Origin: Edaphovirga cremea
GTDB taxonomy: Bacteria > Pseudomonadota > Gammaproteobacteria > Enterobacterales > Enterobacteriaceae
NCBI RefSeq assembly: GCF_003332275.1
Contig: NZ_QOVA01000009.1
Location: 1-64,000 of the forward strand
Length of the DNA stretch: 64,000 nucleotides
Direction of reading: 5' to 3'
Shown here piece by piece: positions 31,641 through 44,882 of this stretch. The notes below the pieces were generated by a model that was not told the origin of the DNA, did not search any database, and saw only the letters and a list, made by a program, of their open reading frames with translations. Every line of letters begins with the position of its first letter. The first letter of the stretch is position 1. A program made the translations under genes and the position numbers.

Positions 31641-32996
31641 CTAAAGGCGGGAGAAATCATTGAAAAGTGCAAGTCCCATTAACAACACCAGCAGTATTGT
31701 GCCAATGCGGTAACTGAAATCTTGAACTCGCTCGGAAACCGGTCCGCCCTTCAGCTTTTCTATCGCCAGGAACAGCAGGTGACCACCATCTAACACAGGT
31801 AACGGGAACAGATTGATAATCCCCAGGTTGACGCTGATTAACGCCAAAAACATCAGGTAATACACCAACCCATATTCTGCTGACATTCCGGCACCCTGTG
31901 CGATAGAGATAGGGCCACTCAGATTGTTCAGCTTAACGTCACCCGTTATCAGCTTGCCCAGCATGCTTACCGTCAACTTCATCAGTTGCCAGGTTTTATC
32001 CCCGGCCTCATAAAATGCTGTAAACGGACCATACTGGCGGATCGTTTTATACTCATCGGGCAGTGGAATTACTTTAGGCACTACGCCGGCAAAACCTTCC
32101 ACCCTGTCTTTCCCCACCGGCTTTGTATCCGGAATTAGCGTCAAAGACAAGGGGGAACCGCCCCTTTCAATCTCTAAATTTATCGATTTCCCAGGATTAT
32201 CACGCACCTGAATGACAAACGTTTGCCAACGATCTAAAAGCTGACCATCGACTTTAACGATCCTGTCCCCTGCTTGTAAACCCGCCTTTTGCGCTGCCGA
32301 GCCAGATTGCACTTCAGACAGAACAGATTCAATCTGCGGACCACGAGGAATAATCCCCAATGCTACGACAGGATCCTGCTTGTCAGGTTCAAAATGCCAT
32401 TGACGCAAATCCAATGTTTTTTGCACTACCTGATTTGAGCCAAACGGTGCGATTCCTATCGTCGTTTGTGCGTCACCGATCTTGCCGATGAGAGCCAAAC
32501 GCACTGAATCCCAATCAGGCGTTTCGATACCATCTAAGGACTTAAGTTCCATTCCAGGTGAAATTTTGGCGGCAGCGGCGACAGAATTGGGCGTGATATC
32601 CGCAATAACCGGACGTACGCTTGGGACACCGATAATAAACACCAGCCAGTAGGCGAAAACGGCAAAAACGAAGTTGGCGATAGGACCGGCACTGATAATG
32701 GCAGCTCGCTGCCAGACGGTTTTGCTGTTGAATGATTGATGACGGAACTCGGGAGCAACTGCCCCCACCCGCTCATCCAGCATCTTCACGTAGCCACCCA
32801 ACGGAATCATGGCAATGATAAATTCGGTGCCATGTCGATCAGTCCGACGCCACAAGGTGCGGCCAAAGCCAATGGAGAATCGCTCAACGCGGACACCGCA
32901 ACGACGAGCCACCCAGAAATGGCCAAACTCGTGCACGGTGATTAAAATCCCCAGTGCAACGATAAAAGCGGCCAGACTCCAGAGTATGTTCATCAT
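31641..32996 (-). CDS. rseP: Site-2 intramembrane protease RseP
   Basis: 451 aa zinc metalloprotease that makes the second cut in anti-sigma factor RseA and clears signal peptides. HEFGH zinc motif at residues 22-26 in the first membrane helix, two PDZ domains (about 127-310), and the third-ligand motif PVLDGGHLL near residue 402. Next to cdsA, in the usual order. Confidence 0.98.
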   Translation of the reverse strand: MMNILWSLAAFIVALGILITVHEFGHFWVARRCGVRVERFSIGFGRTLWRRTDRHGTEFIIAMIPLGGYVKMLDERVGAVAPEFRHQSFNSKTVWQRAAIISAGPIANFVFAVFAYWLVFIIGVPSVRPVIADITPNSVAAAAKISPGMELKSLDGIETPDWDSVRLALIGKIGDAQTTIGIAPFGSNQVVQKTLDLRQWHFEPDKQDPVVALGIIPRGPQIESVLSEVQSGSAAQKAGLQAGDRIVKVDGQLLDRWQTFVIQVRDNPGKSINLEIERGGSPLSLTLIPDTKPVGKDRVEGFAGVVPKVIPLPDEYKTIRQYGPFTAFYEAGDKTWQLMKLTVSMLGKLITGDVKLNNLSGPISIAQGAGMSAEYGLVYYLMFLALISVNLGIINLFPLPVLDGGHLLFLAIEKLKGGPVSERVQDFSYRIGTILLVLLMGLALFNDFSRL

Positions 32997-33026
32997 ATAG
33001 TCCCTAAACTCCCCGTCTCGGACGGA

Positions 33027-33875
33027 TTAATACACTAACAGCATCAGGCAAGCGAAAACAGGAACAGCGGCAGTAAGGCTATCGATACGGTCGAGAATCC
33101 CACCATGACCAGGAATCAGATGGCCACTGTCTTTTATTCCAGCTTCACGCTTGAACATACTTTCAGTCAGGTCGCCTAATACCGACGCCAACGCAGCCAC
33201 CACCGAACAGATCAAAAGCGTCATAGGGACAACGCTGAGCGGGGCATAACGGCCAAACAACCATGATATCAAAGCCGAGGTCAGTAAACCTCCGATTAAT
33301 CCTTCCCACGTTTTTCCCGGGGAAACTTTAGGTGCCAGCTTATGTTTTCCAAACAGTTTGCCAAACATGTACGCGCCAGAATCTGCGCCCCACACCAGCA
33401 ACATCACATATAACAACCACCAGGCACCCGTGGCATGATTCTCGTCATAGCCATACTGGCGCAACGCAACCATTCCCCAGAAAAAAGGGATGATCGTCAA
33501 CACGCCAAACAGCAAGCGGAGCGTTTTGGAGTGTCGCCAAAGCGCTGCCGATGCCGGATAAAACAGCACCAACAGCAGGGCAACGATCCACCAAATCAAG
33601 GACGCCCAAAGCGATCCGCTCACCTGCGGCAAGTGAACGGAGTGATGATAAGCGGGAACAGTCAGCATCATCAGCGCCAACAGAAATCCGCAAAGTATCG
33701 CTAACCAGACACGCTGACTACGCGTAACAAATCCGGCCAATTGTCCCCATTCCCATGCCGCAAGCATGCACACTACCAACGTCACGATAGCGAACCCAAT
33801 TGGCGGCAGTAAAAAAAGTGCGGCGATGACAATCGGAATTAAAATTAAAGCTGTTATAAGGCGATACTTCAGCAA
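33027..33875 (-). CDS. cdsA: Phosphatidate cytidylyltransferase
   Basis: 282 aa polytopic inner-membrane enzyme making CDP-diacylglycerol. The C-terminal family signature is present: LGDLTESMFKREAGIKDSGHLIPGHGGILDRIDS. About eight hydrophobic segments. Separated by 9 bp from uppS. Confidence 0.98.
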   Translation of the reverse strand: MLKYRLITALILIPIVIAALFLLPPIGFAIVTLVVCMLAAWEWGQLAGFVTRSQRVWLAILCGFLLALMMLTVPAYHHSVHLPQVSGSLWASLIWWIVALLLVLFYPASAALWRHSKTLRLLFGVLTIIPFFWGMVALRQYGYDENHATGAWWLLYVMLLVWGADSGAYMFGKLFGKHKLAPKVSPGKTWEGLIGGLLTSALISWLFGRYAPLSVVPMTLLICSVVAALASVLGDLTESMFKREAGIKDSGHLIPGHGGILDRIDSLTAAVPVFACLMLLVY

Positions 33876-33884
33876 AAGTTCCCC

Positions 33885-34643
33885 CTAGGACGCTTTGGCG
33901 TCGTTAGGTGTTGTTCCCCCGAAGCGACGCTCGCGTTGTGCAAAAGCATTCAGCGCACCTTCAAAGACGAGTTCATCAAAATCAGGCCAGAGAACATCAG
34001 TAAAGTAAAGCTCTGCATACGCAATTTGCCATATCAGGAAGTTACTGATGCGATGTTCGCCGCCGGTACGAATCACTAAATCCACCGGGGCAAGTTCTTG
34101 AAGACAAACCTTTGCATCCAAAGCTTCTTCAGTGATCTCATCGGGGCGTAATGTTCCGGCTGCAACCTGCTCAGCCAGCGTTCTCATACCCTGAATAATA
34201 TCCCATCGGCCACCATAATTCGCAGCGATGTTTAGCGTAAGGCCATCGTTATTTTCTGTTAATACTTCTGAACGGTGAATTCGCTCCTGCAACCGTGCGC
34301 TGAAACGGCTGATATCCCCAATGACCCGCAGACGGACATTGTGCTTATGCAGGCTTTTTACTTCACTATCCAACGCCCTGACGAAAAGTTCCATCAAAGC
34401 AGACACTTCTTGAGCAGGACGATTCCAGTTTTCACTGCTGAACGCATAAAGCGTGAGTGCATCCAGATTATGGCTGGCAGCAAAACTCACCGCCCTGCGC
34501 ACGGATTTCACCCCTGCTTTATGGCCGAAAATCCTTAACTTTCCCTGACGTTTGGCCCAACGACCATTGCCATCCATGATGATGGCGACATGCCTTGGAC
34601 CCTGAACGGGCAAGTCAGCCCCTTGTTGATTTGCGGACGACAT
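33885..34643 (-). CDS. uppS: Undecaprenyl diphosphate synthase
   Basis: 252 aa cis-prenyltransferase giving the C55 carrier for peptidoglycan and O-antigen. Catalytic Asp in [14 protein letters not shown] (about residue 26), with SSENWNRP and the C-terminal [31 protein letters not shown] motif. Upstream of cdsA in the same operon; also called ispU. Confidence 0.98.
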   Translation of the reverse strand: MSSANQQGADLPVQGPRHVAIIMDGNGRWAKRQGKLRIFGHKAGVKSVRRAVSFAASHNLDALTLYAFSSENWNRPAQEVSALMELFVRALDSEVKSLHKHNVRLRVIGDISRFSARLQERIHRSEVLTENNDGLTLNIAANYGGRWDIIQGMRTLAEQVAAGTLRPDEITEEALDAKVCLQELAPVDLVIRTGGEHRISNFLIWQIAYAELYFTDVLWPDFDELVFEGALNAFAQRERRFGGTTPNDAKAS

Positions 34644-34707
34644 AACGCGTACTTATTTCCTTAGTCAGAAATACAACAGTCTTACTGGAACAGCGGACCT
34701 TGTTTGC

Positions 34708-34736
34708 GCAAAAAAGCCGTGAACCAATCACGGCTT
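34708..34736 (-). terminator. Terminator after dxr
   Basis: Perfect stem AAGCCGTGA / TCACGGCTT (34714-34722 with 34728-34736), followed on the minus strand by a run of T's. It lies 120 bp beyond the dxr stop and before uppS. Confidence 0.85.
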
Positions 34737-34855
34737 ACCCTCTTCACCCGACCACATTATTTCTTCGTTTTTAAGTGGCATAACGAGAAAGGTGGCGCAG
34801 ACTATATCATCTCAACGAGGCACGAACAAATTGCTGAAAATGTAAGCGGATAGAC

Positions 34856-36052
34856 TTATTCAGCAAAACTATTCAATGCTTGGCTGGCAACGTCTCTGGC
34901 ACGACGATCCACCTCTAACACTTCTTCTACCGACGTAGGTTCGCGGCAACTCAAAGAGTCCAGCACGTGGCGATTCAGCAATGCAATATCACTGAAACGA
35001 ATCCCAGATTGCAGAAAAGACGCCACCGCGATTTCGTTGGAGGCATTCAGCGCAGTGGTTGCGGCCTGACCTGCTTTACAGGCTTCAATAGCCAACTGTA
35101 AACAGGGATAACGCTGATAGTCTGGTTCAGTAAAGGTCAATGCGCCAATGCGACAGAAGTCCAATGGGTCAACACCGGTTACAACCCGTTGCGGGTAGGC
35201 CATGGCATGAGCGATTGGAGTACGCATATCCGGTGACCCCAATTGCGCCAGAACGCTGCCATCACGGTAGCGCACCATTGAATGGATCACCGATTGTGGA
35301 TGTAAAACAACTTCCATTTGTTCTGCGCAAGCGTTAAACAACCACCGGGCCTCAATATATTCCAGTCCTTTATTCATCATGGTGGCAGAGTCCACCGAGA
35401 TCTTGCGCCCCATCGACCAGTTTGGATGCGCGCAGGCTTGATCTGGTGTCAACTCTGCAAACTTATCTAGCGGCGTCTCCCTGAACGGCCCGCCTGAACC
35501 TGTCAGGATAATCCTTGAAACACCATGATCCTCAAGGGAAGCATACCCTAACTGCCGCTGAATGCTCTCCGGTAAACTCTGAAAAATGGCATTATGTTCA
35601 CTATCAATAGGTAACAGTTGCGCACCGCTGTGTTTGACCGCATCCATAAATATGCGACCACAGGTTACCAATGACTCTTTATTGGCCAGCAACACCTGTT
35701 TACCGGCCTGAACAGCAGCCAGCGTTGGGAGCAGACCTGCGGCACCGACAATGGCTGCCATAACCTGATCAACGTCATCCAGCGCCGCCAGTTCACAAGC
35801 AGACTGCTCACCTGACAAAACCTCGGTTTTCACCCCTTTTTCAGCAAGGATGCGGCGTAGGGCTTGTGCAGAAGCGTCGTCTGCCATCGAAGCATAGCGT
35901 GGATGGAATTCGATACATTGCTGCGCCATGACGGAAACATTTTTTCCGGCCACCAGGGCGAGGACTGAAAAACTTTGTGGATTGGTGCGCACCACGCTTA
36001 ACGTGCTGGTACCAACAGATCCGGTAGAACCAAGAATGGTCAGTTGCTTCAT
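34856..36052 (-). CDS. dxr: 1-deoxy-D-xylulose 5-phosphate reductoisomerase
   Basis: 398 aa. Second step of the MEP isoprenoid pathway, feeding UppS downstream. Start is the ATG at 36050-36052 ([22 protein letters not shown]-binding Rossmann motif), which matches E. coli; the frame is open 51 codons further but that part has no homology. Metal/substrate motif [11 protein letters not shown], the [13 protein letters not shown] loop and [17 protein letters not shown] are present. Confidence 0.98.
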   Translation of the reverse strand: MKQLTILGSTGSVGTSTLSVVRTNPQSFSVLALVAGKNVSVMAQQCIEFHPRYASMADDASAQALRRILAEKGVKTEVLSGEQSACELAALDDVDQVMAAIVGAAGLLPTLAAVQAGKQVLLANKESLVTCGRIFMDAVKHSGAQLLPIDSEHNAIFQSLPESIQRQLGYASLEDHGVSRIILTGSGGPFRETPLDKFAELTPDQACAHPNWSMGRKISVDSATMMNKGLEYIEARWLFNACAEQMEVVLHPQSVIHSMVRYRDGSVLAQLGSPDMRTPIAHAMAYPQRVVTGVDPLDFCRIGALTFTEPDYQRYPCLQLAIEACKAGQAATTALNASNEIAVASFLQSGIRFSDIALLNRHVLDSLSCREPTSVEEVLEVDRRARDVASQALNSFAE

Positions 36053-36168
36053 GAGGTTGCTCTGAATAACTGTATTTGTATGAAAGGAATGGCAGCAGTC
36101 TGAAACCTCTGCATTCTCTTGTCTATGAGATTTGTTCGGCAAACGGGAAAAATTAACACTACAAAAAG

Positions 36169-36195
36169 TAAAACGCCGCAAAATGCGACGTTTTA
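36169..36195 (-). terminator. Terminator after frr
   Basis: Inverted repeat TAAAACGCCGCA / TGCGACGTTTTA with one mismatch and AAA loop, 17 bp past the frr stop; the stem's own T's provide the tail on either strand. Confidence 0.75.
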
Positions 36196-36211
36196 CACTG
36201 TTCAATACGAA

Positions 36212-36769
36212 TTAAAATGTCATCAACTCAGCTTCTTTCTCTGCCAAAGCTGCATCAATTTTCTTGACGAACATGTCGGTGAATTTCTGGATATCGTCTT
36301 GAGTACGGCGTTCTTCGTCTTCACTGATCTCTTTGTCCTTCAACAAAGCCTTCACTTTATCGTTGACATCTCGACGGACGTTACGCACGGAAACCCGGCC
36401 CTGCTCAGCTTCACTACGCACGACTTTGATCAGGTCTTTACGACGCTCTTCAGTCAGTGCTGGCAGTGGAACACGAATGCTTGCACCGGCAGACGACGGG
36501 TTCAGACCCAGGTCTGACGCCATAATGGCTTTTTCTACCTTTGCACTGATAGAGCGATCAAAAATAGAAATCGCCAGCGTGCGGGAGTCTTCTACGGTAA
36601 TCTGCGCCAGTTGACGCAGTGGCGTCATCGTACCGTAATAATCCACCATGATGCCATGAAGAATGTCTGGAGATGCACGGCCAGTACGGATTTTATTGAT
36701 ATGGTTTTGGAATGCTTCAACGCATTTTTCCATGCGCGTCTTAGCATCATTTTTGATTTCGTTAATCAC
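36212..36769 (-). CDS. frr: Ribosome recycling factor
   Basis: 185 aa from a GTG start (36767-36769), exactly the E. coli length; the ATG 22 codons upstream is out of the family alignment. AAGGG lies 8 nt before the GTG. Conserved [28 protein letters not shown] and the C-terminal helix [18 protein letters not shown]. Splits post-termination ribosomes with EF-G. Confidence 0.97.
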   Translation of the reverse strand: MINEIKNDAKTRMEKCVEAFQNHINKIRTGRASPDILHGIMVDYYGTMTPLRQLAQITVEDSRTLAISIFDRSISAKVEKAIMASDLGLNPSSAGASIRVPLPALTEERRKDLIKVVRSEAEQGRVSVRNVRRDVNDKVKALLKDKEISEDEERRTQDDIQKFTDMFVKKIDAALAEKEAELMTF

Positions 36770-36901
36770 GTTGCGAACCCTTGGAAATTGGTTACTTGGC
36801 AGACTATACCGTAAGTATAGTCCGTGAATATTCAAACCAACTCTCGCTGGTAAGGATAAAACAGGGCTATGAATTACGCCGTATAAACAGCATGACCTGC
36901 C

Positions 36902-37660
36902 TTATTGTACCAAAATTTTGCTCTTGGCGGTTTCTACGTCGTTGATCAGTGTCCCTTCATTTTCACCCATGACTACGCGGCGGAGTGCGCCAGGCTTATT
37001 CATGTTGAAAACGCGAATCGGCAATTTATGATCGCGGGCCAGCGTGAACGCAGCAAGATCCATCACCTTGAGCTCTTGCTCTAACACGGCTTGGTAGGTG
37101 ATGTGCTCATACAGCGTCGCATCTGGGTTTTTCACCGGATCAGACGAGAAGACACCATCCACTTTCGTCGCTTTCAATACGACATCCGCTTCAATTTCGA
37201 TGCCGCGTAAACAGGCTGCGGAGTCAGTCGTAAAGAATGGATTACCGGTACCGGCAGCAAAAATCACTACCCGGTTATTGCGCAGCAGGCTAATCGCCTC
37301 AGCCCAACTGTAGTTATCGCAGACACCATTCAGTGGAATAGCCGACATCAGGCGGGCGTTGACATAGGCACGATGCAGTGCATCACGCATTGCCAGGCCG
37401 TTCATCACTGTTGCCAGCATGCCCATGTGGTCACCCACGACGCGGTTCATTCCGGCTTGTGCCAAACCGGCACCACGGAATAAATTACCACCGCCAATCA
37501 CTACACCGACCTGGATCCCCAGCTCGACCAGTTCCTTGACTTCCTGAGCCATGCGATCCAAAACACTAGCGTCGATACCAAAACCTTCTGCGCCTTGCAG
37601 GGCTTCGCCACTCAGTTTGAGAAGGATACGCTGATATACGGGTTTTGCATTGGTTGCCAT
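36902..37660 (-). CDS. pyrH: UMP kinase
   Basis: 252 aa amino-acid-kinase-fold enzyme phosphorylating [24 protein letters not shown], and the substrate segment [19 protein letters not shown] are present. The C terminus is about 11 residues longer than E. coli (which ends GTLITE); here it runs on as [14 protein letters not shown]. Between tsf and frr, usual order. Confidence 0.98.
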   Translation of the reverse strand: MATNAKPVYQRILLKLSGEALQGAEGFGIDASVLDRMAQEVKELVELGIQVGVVIGGGNLFRGAGLAQAGMNRVVGDHMGMLATVMNGLAMRDALHRAYVNARLMSAIPLNGVCDNYSWAEAISLLRNNRVVIFAAGTGNPFFTTDSAACLRGIEIEADVVLKATKVDGVFSSDPVKNPDATLYEHITYQAVLEQELKVMDLAAFTLARDHKLPIRVFNMNKPGALRRVVMGENEGTLINDVETAKSKILVQ

Positions 37661-37770
37661 GGTGTCCTGTCCTAAGAAGCAGTAAGAGTATTGGGGTTTT
37701 GTACATCACATCACAAGTTTGTTGCAATCGCTACAGCCTGAGATGCCATTGAGATAATTCTGGCTGGATA

Positions 37771-37800
37771 AAATGGAACCGCCAATCGGCGGCTCCATTT
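37771..37800 (-). terminator. Terminator after rpsB-tsf
   Basis: Long stem AAATGGA.CCGCC / GGCGG.TCCATTT with AATC loop; minus-strand transcript continues TTTTAT. It lies 8 bp after the tsf stop. Confidence 0.9.
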
Positions 37801-37807
37801 TTTTGCA

Positions 37808-38659
37808 TTAAGACTGTTTGCTCATTGCTGCAACTTCAGCAGCAAAGTCAGTTTCAACTTTCTGGATGCCTTCGCCCACTTCAAAGCGGATGAAGTCATT
37901 CACATCAGCGTTGTGCTCTTTCAGTACCTGAGCAACAGTTTTGCTTGGCTCGATAACAAAAGGCTGGCCAGTCAGAGAAACTTCGCCGGTGAATTTCTTC
38001 ATGCGGCCTTCAACCATTTTCTCTGCGATTTCTTTAGGCTTGCCAGACTGCATGGCGATGTCCAACTGAACTTGATACTCTTTCTCTACCACGTCAGCGG
38101 ACACATCTTCAGGCTTCACGAATTCAGGCTTGCTTGCAGCGATGTGCATGGCAATCTGCTTAACCAGCTCTTCGTCAGCGCCTTTGGCAGCAACCAAAAC
38201 ACCGATGCGCGCACCGTGCAGGTAGCTACCCAGCACGTCACCTTCAAGGATGGCAACGCGACGAATGTTGATGTTCTCACCGATTTTTGCAACCAGTGCG
38301 ATACGCTCTTCTTCGAACTGTGCTTTCAGCACTTCAACGTCAGTGATTTTGCCTGCAACAGCAGCATCCAGCACTTTGTCAGCAAATGCCAGGAAACCAC
38401 CATCTTTAGCGACAAAGTCGGTCTGGCAGTTAACTTCCAGAATCACGCCAAAGTTGCCTGCAATTTTGGTTTTGATCACGCCGTCAGCAGCTACGTTGCC
38501 TGCTTTTTTAGCCGCTTTGATCGCGCCAGACTTACGCATGTTTTCAATAGCCAGCTCGATGTCGCCGTTAGATTCAACCAGCGCTTTCTTACAATCCATC
38601 ATGCCAGCGCTAGTACGTTCGCGCAGTTCTTTTACCAGGGCAGCGGTAATATCAGCCAT
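37808..38659 (-). CDS. tsf: Elongation factor Ts
   Basis: 283 aa guanine-nucleotide exchange factor for EF-Tu. Start is ATG at 38657-38659 ([27 protein letters not shown]), the family start; upstream open codons are spurious. The TDFVAKD motif that intrudes on EF-Tu's nucleotide site is present. Downstream of rpsB with a hairpin between. Confidence 0.99.
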   Translation of the reverse strand: MADITAALVKELRERTSAGMMDCKKALVESNGDIELAIENMRKSGAIKAAKKAGNVAADGVIKTKIAGNFGVILEVNCQTDFVAKDGGFLAFADKVLDAAVAGKITDVEVLKAQFEEERIALVAKIGENINIRRVAILEGDVLGSYLHGARIGVLVAAKGADEELVKQIAMHIAASKPEFVKPEDVSADVVEKEYQVQLDIAMQSGKPKEIAEKMVEGRMKKFTGEVSLTGQPFVIEPSKTVAQVLKEHNADVNDFIRFEVGEGIQKVETDFAAEVAAMSKQS

Positions 38660-38727
38660 TATATTTTCCTCGATTATCTCAGTGGAGAGGTCTCTCACCA
38701 AGATAGTTCTCACATTTAGATAAGCAA

Positions 38728-38749
38728 AAGGGGCCAATAAAGGCCCCTT
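38728..38749 (-). terminator. Internal hairpin between rpsB and tsf
   Basis: Perfect 8-bp stem AAGGGGCC / GGCCCCTT (38728-38735 with 38742-38749); minus strand continues TTGCTTATC. Position fits the partial terminator known between rpsB and tsf, which lowers tsf expression relative to rpsB. Confidence 0.8.
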
Positions 38750-38801
38750 AACCAACCATATTCAATACCTGGTTAATAAGGGCTCAGCTGAGCTTGCCTT
38801 A

Positions 38802-39886
<1,085 letters not shown>

Positions 39887-40681
39887 ATGGCTATTTCAAT
39901 CAAAACACCTGAAGACATCGAAAAAATGCGCGTCGCTGGCCGCCTGGCTGCTGAAGTGCTCGAAATCATCGAACCCCATATAAAACCAGGGGTAACCACC
40001 GGTGAACTCGATAGAATCTGTCACGATCATATCACCAATAAACAGCATGCCATTTCTGCATGCCTTAATTACCACGGTTTCCCAAAATCAGTCTGCATTT
40101 CGATTAACGAAGTGGTCTGTCACGGTATTCCAAGCGATGACAAAGTGCTGAAAGACGGCGACATCGTAAATATTGACGTTACCGTAATAAAAGATGGTTT
40201 TCATGGCGATACGTCGACCATGTTCATTGCGGGCAAACCCACCATTCTCGGCGAACGCCTCTGCCGCATCACCCAGGAAAGCCTCTATCTGGCGATCAAA
40301 ATGGTCAAGCCGGGTATTCGCCTGCGCACGCTGGGTAAAGAGATCCAGAAGTTCGTTGAAGCCGAAAAATTTTCCGTTGTCCGTGAATATTGTGGACATG
40401 GTATCGGCGAGGGTTTCCACGAAGAACCCCAAGTATTGCACTATGATGCTGATGACGGTGGCGTGGTATTGCAGCCAGGCATGGCGTTCACCATCGAGCC
40501 CATGGTCAATGCCGGTGATTACCGCATTCGTACCATGAAGGATGGCTGGACTGTAAAAACCAAAGATCGCAGCTTGTCGGCACAGTATGAGCATACTATT
40601 GTGGTGACTGATAACGGCTGCGAAATAATGACGTTGCGGAAGGACGAAACACTCCCCAATATCATTACGCACGAACAGTAA
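39887..40681 (+). CDS. map: Methionine aminopeptidase, type I
   Basis: 264 aa. Removes the initiator Met. Start at 39887 ([26 protein letters not shown]), as in E. coli. The metal ligands are seen in [17 protein letters not shown] (two Asp), [13 protein letters not shown] (His) and FTIEPMVN and YEHTIVVT (Glu/Glu region). A strong terminator follows. Confidence 0.98.
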   Translation: MAISIKTPEDIEKMRVAGRLAAEVLEIIEPHIKPGVTTGELDRICHDHITNKQHAISACLNYHGFPKSVCISINEVVCHGIPSDDKVLKDGDIVNIDVTVIKDGFHGDTSTMFIAGKPTILGERLCRITQESLYLAIKMVKPGIRLRTLGKEIQKFVEAEKFSVVREYCGHGIGEGFHEEPQVLHYDADDGGVVLQPGMAFTIEPMVNAGDYRIRTMKDGWTVKTKDRSLSAQYEHTIVVTDNGCEIMTLRKDETLPNIITHEQ

Positions 40682-40685
40682 AAAC

Positions 40686-40708
40686 AAGCCGGCTGATGCC
40701 GGCTTTTT
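40686..40708 (+). terminator. Terminator after map
   Basis: Perfect stem AAGCCGGC / GCCGGCTT, TGAT loop, followed by TTTT. The glnD start region begins directly after the T-tract. Confidence 0.9.
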
Positions 40709-40709
40709 A

Positions 40710-43397
40710 ATGGGCTGCGCTATGTCTGAAAAGTATCTCGATCAAGAAATTCCGCCGGAATCTTCACACTCCGTTCCCGAGCAGCCCACTGCGCCTTTCT
40801 ATTTTACTGACGATGAGCTGACCTGTCAGAATCTGAAACTGCGTCTTGAGGAGTTCCAGCTCTGGCTGGCTGCTGCTTTCAATGCCGGTGTCTGCGCTGA
40901 AGAGTTGGTGGATGCGCGCAGCCTCTATATTGATCGTCTGTTACGCCGTCTGTGGAGTTACTACGGTTTTGATGGCATCCAGGAAACCGCGCTCGTCGCA
41001 GTCGGCGGATATGGCCGCGGCGAACTGCATCCCTTGTCTGACATCGACCTCCTGGTTCTGAGCCAAAAACGTCTGACGGATGCCCACGAGCAGCAGGTTG
41101 GCGCGCTGATAACCCTGTTGTGGGATCTCAAACTGGAAGTAGGCCATAGCGTGCGGACGCTGGAAGAGTGCCTGTTGGAAGGTCTGGCAGATCTGACTGT
41201 CGCTACCAACCTGATCGAATCACGTATGATTTGCGGTGATGTGGCGTTATTCCTGTCGATGCAGAAACACATTTTCAGCGACGGTTTCTGGCCCTCGCCC
41301 GAATTTTTCAGTGCGAAAATTGACGAACAGAATGAACGCCATCAGCGTTACCACGGCACCAGTTACAACCTCGAACCGGATATCAAAAGCAGCCCCGGTG
41401 GCCTGCGCGATATTCACACCCTGCTGTGGGTGGCCCGTCGCCACTTTGGCGCAACCTCACTTGACGAAATGGTAGGCTTTGGTTTTCTAACCGAAGCTGA
41501 ACGCGTCGAACTGAACGAGTGCCAGAGTTTCCTCTGGCGCATTCGTTTTGCGCTGCATCTGGTGCTTACACGTTACGACAACCGCTTATTGTTTGACCGC
41601 CAATTGAGCGTGGCGCAACTTTTGCAATATCGCGGCGAAGGCAATCAGCCTGTCGAACGCATGATGAAAGATTTCTATCGCATGACGCGACGGGTCGGTG
41701 AACTGAATCAAATGCTATTGCAGCTCTTCGACGAAGCGATTCTGGCGATGGGTGAAAATGAGAAACCCCGCCCACTGGATGAAGATTTTCAACTTCGCGG
41801 TGATTTGATTGATCTGCGTGATGAAACGCTCTTTATGCGTGAACCGCAATCCATCATGCGCATGTTCTACCAGATGGCACGCAATCGCGAGATAAAAGGC
41901 ATCTATTCAACAACCGTCCGTCAGTTACGCCATGCGCGGCGCCATCTCTCAACGCCGCTGTGCAATATCCCGGAAGCCCGTGAATTGTTCATGTCAATAC
42001 TGCGCCATCCGGGTGCGGTTTCACGGGCACTGGTTCCGATGCATCGCCACAGCGTTTTGTGGGCGTATATGCCGCAATGGGGAAAGATTGTCGGCCAGAT
42101 GCAGTTCGATCTGTTCCACGCATATACGGTTGATGAGCACACCATCCGGGTATTGCAAAAACTCGAAAGCTTTGCAGATGAAAGAACCCGTCCCCGCCAC
42201 CCGCTTTGCGTTGAGCTTTATCCACGCCTTCCGCAGCCTGAATTGCTGCTGCTGGCGGCGCTGTTTCATGATATCGCCAAAGGCCGCGGCGGTGATCACT
42301 CCATTCTTGGCGCGCATGACGCCATGGAGTTTGCTGAACTCCATGGCCTCAATTCGCGTGAAACACAGCTCGTTGCCTGGTTGGTTCGCTGCCATTTGCT
42401 GATGTCAGTGACTGCGCAGCGTCGTGATATTCAGGATCCTGCCGTCATACAGCAATTTACGGCTGAAGTGCAAAGTGAAACCCGCCTGCGCTATCTGGTG
42501 AGTCTGACCGTTGCAGATATTTGCGCCACAAACGAAACCCTGTGGAACAGTTGGAAGCAGAGCCTGTTGCGGGAACTGTATTTCGCTACAGAGAAACAGT
42601 TGCGTCGCGGCATGGAAAACAGCCCGGATCTGCGTGAGCGTGTACGTCACCACCGTCTGCAAGCGTTGGCGCTGCTGCGCATGGACAATATTGATGAGGA
42701 GGCGCTGCACCGAATCTGGAGCCGCTGCCGTGCCGACTATTTCCTGCGGCACTCCCCCAATCAGTTGGCCTGGCATGCGCGTCACCTACTGGAACATAAC
42801 TCCACGCAACCGCTGGTGCTGGTCAGTCGGCAAGCTACGCGCGGCGGTACAGAAATCTTTATCTGGGCAACGGATCGGCCTTATCTGTTTGCCGCAGTCG
42901 CGGGTGAATTGGATCGACGCAATCTGAGCGTACACGACGCACAGATATTCACTAACCGTGACGGTATTGCCATGGACACCTTTATCGTTCTGGAACCCGA
43001 TGGCAGCCCGTTGGCGCAAGATCGCCATGCGTCAATTCGCCAGGCGCTGGAACAGGCGATGACGCAGAACTATCAGCCGCCGCGCAGTCGCCGCCCTTCG
43101 CCGAAACTGCGGCACTTCAGCGTGCCTACGGAAGTGAATTTCCTACCAACCCACACCGATCGGCGCAGCTATATGGAACTGATATCACTCGATCAACCGG
43201 GTTTGTTGGCGCGTGTAGGTGAGGTTTTCGCCGATCTCGGCCTTTCATTGCACGGCGCACGCATCAGCACCATTGGCGAGCGGGTAGAGGATTTGTTTAT
43301 ACTTGCGGACAGCGATCGGCGGGCACTGAGCAGTAAAAAGCGTCAAGAATTAGAGCAACGGTTGACAGCAGCACTCAATCCAACCGATAAAGTGTGA
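40710..43397 (+). CDS. glnD: Bifunctional uridylyltransferase/uridylyl-removing enzyme GlnD
   Basis: Nitrogen sensor that uridylylates PII. 895 aa; nucleotidyltransferase motif [17 protein letters not shown] (about residue 93), HD domain with [18 protein letters not shown] (about 525), two C-terminal ACT domains ([50 protein letters not shown]) that sense glutamine. Two in-frame ATGs (40710 and 40722, MSEKYL) are possible; neither has a clear SD and the second is likelier because the first abuts the map terminator. Confidence 0.98.
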   Translation: MGCAMSEKYLDQEIPPESSHSVPEQPTAPFYFTDDELTCQNLKLRLEEFQLWLAAAFNAGVCAEELVDARSLYIDRLLRRLWSYYGFDGIQETALVAVGGYGRGELHPLSDIDLLVLSQKRLTDAHEQQVGALITLLWDLKLEVGHSVRTLEECLLEGLADLTVATNLIESRMICGDVALFLSMQKHIFSDGFWPSPEFFSAKIDEQNERHQRYHGTSYNLEPDIKSSPGGLRDIHTLLWVARRHFGATSLDEMVGFGFLTEAERVELNECQSFLWRIRFALHLVLTRYDNRLLFDRQLSVAQLLQYRGEGNQPVERMMKDFYRMTRRVGELNQMLLQLFDEAILAMGENEKPRPLDEDFQLRGDLIDLRDETLFMREPQSIMRMFYQMARNREIKGIYSTTVRQLRHARRHLSTPLCNIPEARELFMSILRHPGAVSRALVPMHRHSVLWAYMPQWGKIVGQMQFDLFHAYTVDEHTIRVLQKLESFADERTRPRHPLCVELYPRLPQPELLLLAALFHDIAKGRGGDHSILGAHDAMEFAELHGLNSRETQLVAWLVRCHLLMSVTAQRRDIQDPAVIQQFTAEVQSETRLRYLVSLTVADICATNETLWNSWKQSLLRELYFATEKQLRRGMENSPDLRERVRHHRLQALALLRMDNIDEEALHRIWSRCRADYFLRHSPNQLAWHARHLLEHNSTQPLVLVSRQATRGGTEIFIWATDRPYLFAAVAGELDRRNLSVHDAQIFTNRDGIAMDTFIVLEPDGSPLAQDRHASIRQALEQAMTQNYQPPRSRRPSPKLRHFSVPTEVNFLPTHTDRRSYMELISLDQPGLLARVGEVFADLGLSLHGARISTIGERVEDLFILADSDRRALSSKKRQELEQRLTAALNPTDKV

Positions 43398-43448
43398 TAC
43401 CGCATTTTTTTATATCTTTTAACACTACAAATCAGGACAGATACCAGG

Positions 43449-44273
43449 ATGCAGCAACTACAAAACGTTATTGAAATGGCTTTCGAACGTCGCGCAGAAA
43501 TCACTCCGGCGAACGTAGACACTGTAACGCGCGAAGCGATTAACCAGGTCATCAGCCAATTGGACAGCGGCCTTTTGCGCGTTGCAGAAAAAATTGACGG
43601 TCAGTGGGTAACGCATCAATGGCTGAAGAAGGCCGTGTTGCTCTCTTTCCGCATCAATGACAACCAGGTTATGGCAGGGGCTGAAACCCGTTATTACGAC
43701 AAAGTGCCGATGAAATTTGCTGATTACGACGCAGAGCGCTTCCAGCGTGAAGGTTTCCGCGTAGTGCCTCCTGCGACCGTACGCCAGGGTGCATTTATCG
43801 CCCGTAATACAGTTCTGATGCCCTCTTACGTCAACATTGGTGCTTATGTCGACGAAGGCACGATGGTGGACACCTGGGCTACCGTGGGCTCTTGCGCACA
43901 GATTGGCAAAAACGTCCATCTGTCTGGTGGTGTCGGCATCGGTGGGGTTCTCGAACCACTGCAAGCCAACCCAACGATCATTGAAGACAACTGTTTTGTC
44001 GGTGCCCGCTCAGAAGTGGTCGAAGGTGTAATCGTTGAAGAAGGTTCGGTCATTTCCATGGGCGTTTTCATCGGTCAAAGCACCAAGATTTACGATCGCG
44101 AAACCGGTGAAGTGCACTATGGCCGTGTCCCTGCAGGTTCAGTTGTGGTTTCAGGCAACCTTCCGTCAAAAGACGGCAGCTACAGCCTGTACTGCGCAGT
44201 GATTGTGAAAAAAGTTGACGCCAAAACCCGCGGTAAAGTGGGTATCAATGAGCTGTTGCGCTCTATCGACTAA
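43449..44273 (+). CDS. dapD: 2,3,4,5-tetrahydropyridine-2,6-dicarboxylate N-succinyltransferase
   Basis: 274 aa, same as E. coli. Succinylation step of diaminopimelate/lysine synthesis, supplying cell wall and the lysine used by CadA/LdcC. Left-handed beta-helix hexapeptides from about residue 100 ([53 protein letters not shown]). SD AGGACAG-like before ATG. Confidence 0.99.
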   Translation: MQQLQNVIEMAFERRAEITPANVDTVTREAINQVISQLDSGLLRVAEKIDGQWVTHQWLKKAVLLSFRINDNQVMAGAETRYYDKVPMKFADYDAERFQREGFRVVPPATVRQGAFIARNTVLMPSYVNIGAYVDEGTMVDTWATVGSCAQIGKNVHLSGGVGIGGVLEPLQANPTIIEDNCFVGARSEVVEGVIVEEGSVISMGVFIGQSTKIYDRETGEVHYGRVPAGSVVVSGNLPSKDGSYSLYCAVIVKKVDAKTRGKVGINELLRSID

Positions 44274-44288
44274 GCTTTCTTACCCGTG

Positions 44289-44329
44289 ATACTCCGAGCT
44301 GCAGATGCGTTGGTTGCAGCTCGGAGTAT
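44289..44329. repeat. Perfect 15-bp palindromic hairpin after dapD
   Basis: ATACTCCGAGCTGCA (44289-44303) pairs perfectly with TGCAGCTCGGAGTAT (44315-44329) around an 11-nt loop GATGCGTTGGT. No T-tract follows, so it is not a simple terminator. The left part with its preceding CCCGT resembles the elements near 54262 and 58608 (CCCGTCATACTTCAAG.TGCA), suggesting a dispersed REP/MITE-like family. The remaining gap to yaeH (44330-44455) contains no gene. Confidence 0.75.
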
Positions 44330-44455
44330 TCAGTGTGGTGGGCTATGCCAGGTTAATTTCCCGCTATTTTTTTGCCTTCATTACGATAGTCTCACATACT
44401 TGGGCATGCAAAGAAGTCATAATGAATCTGTGGATTAAACCAATAAGGTGGCGCT

Positions 44456-44848
44456 ATGTATGACAATCTGAAAAGTCTGGGCATCAATAATCCCGCTGAT
44501 GTAGATCGCTATAGCCTTCGTCAGGAGGCCAATAACGACATTCTTAAAATCTATTTCAGAAAAGATAAGGGTGAGTTTTTCGCCAAGAGCGTGAAATTTA
44601 AATACCCACGCCAGCGTAAAACTGTTGCTGCGGATAGCTCAGGCAGAGGGTACCGTGAAATTCATGAGATCAGCCCAAATCTGCGCTATGTGATCGACGA
44701 GCTCGATCAGATCTGTCTGCGTGATCAGGTTGAAGTTGATTTGAAACGTAAAATCCTTGATGACTTGCGCCACCTTGAATCCGTGGTGACGAATAAGATT
44801 GCGGAGATAGAGTCTGACCTGGAAAAACTGACGAAGAATGGCCACTAA
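44456..44848 (+). CDS. yaeH: YaeH family protein (UPF0325)
   Basis: 130 aa soluble, highly charged protein; begins [49 protein letters not shown], matching E. coli YaeH over its length (128 aa). Function unknown. Directly downstream of dapD as in E. coli. AATAAGGTGG precedes the ATG. This is the last gene of the 4-minute block; the next gene, yqcA, belongs to the 63-minute block. Confidence 0.92.
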   Translation: MYDNLKSLGINNPADVDRYSLRQEANNDILKIYFRKDKGEFFAKSVKFKYPRQRKTVAADSSGRGYREIHEISPNLRYVIDELDQICLRDQVEVDLKRKILDDLRHLESVVTNKIAEIESDLEKLTKNGH

Positions 44849-44882
44849 GTTCTGCGACCCATACGCGTCAAGGCATTTTATT

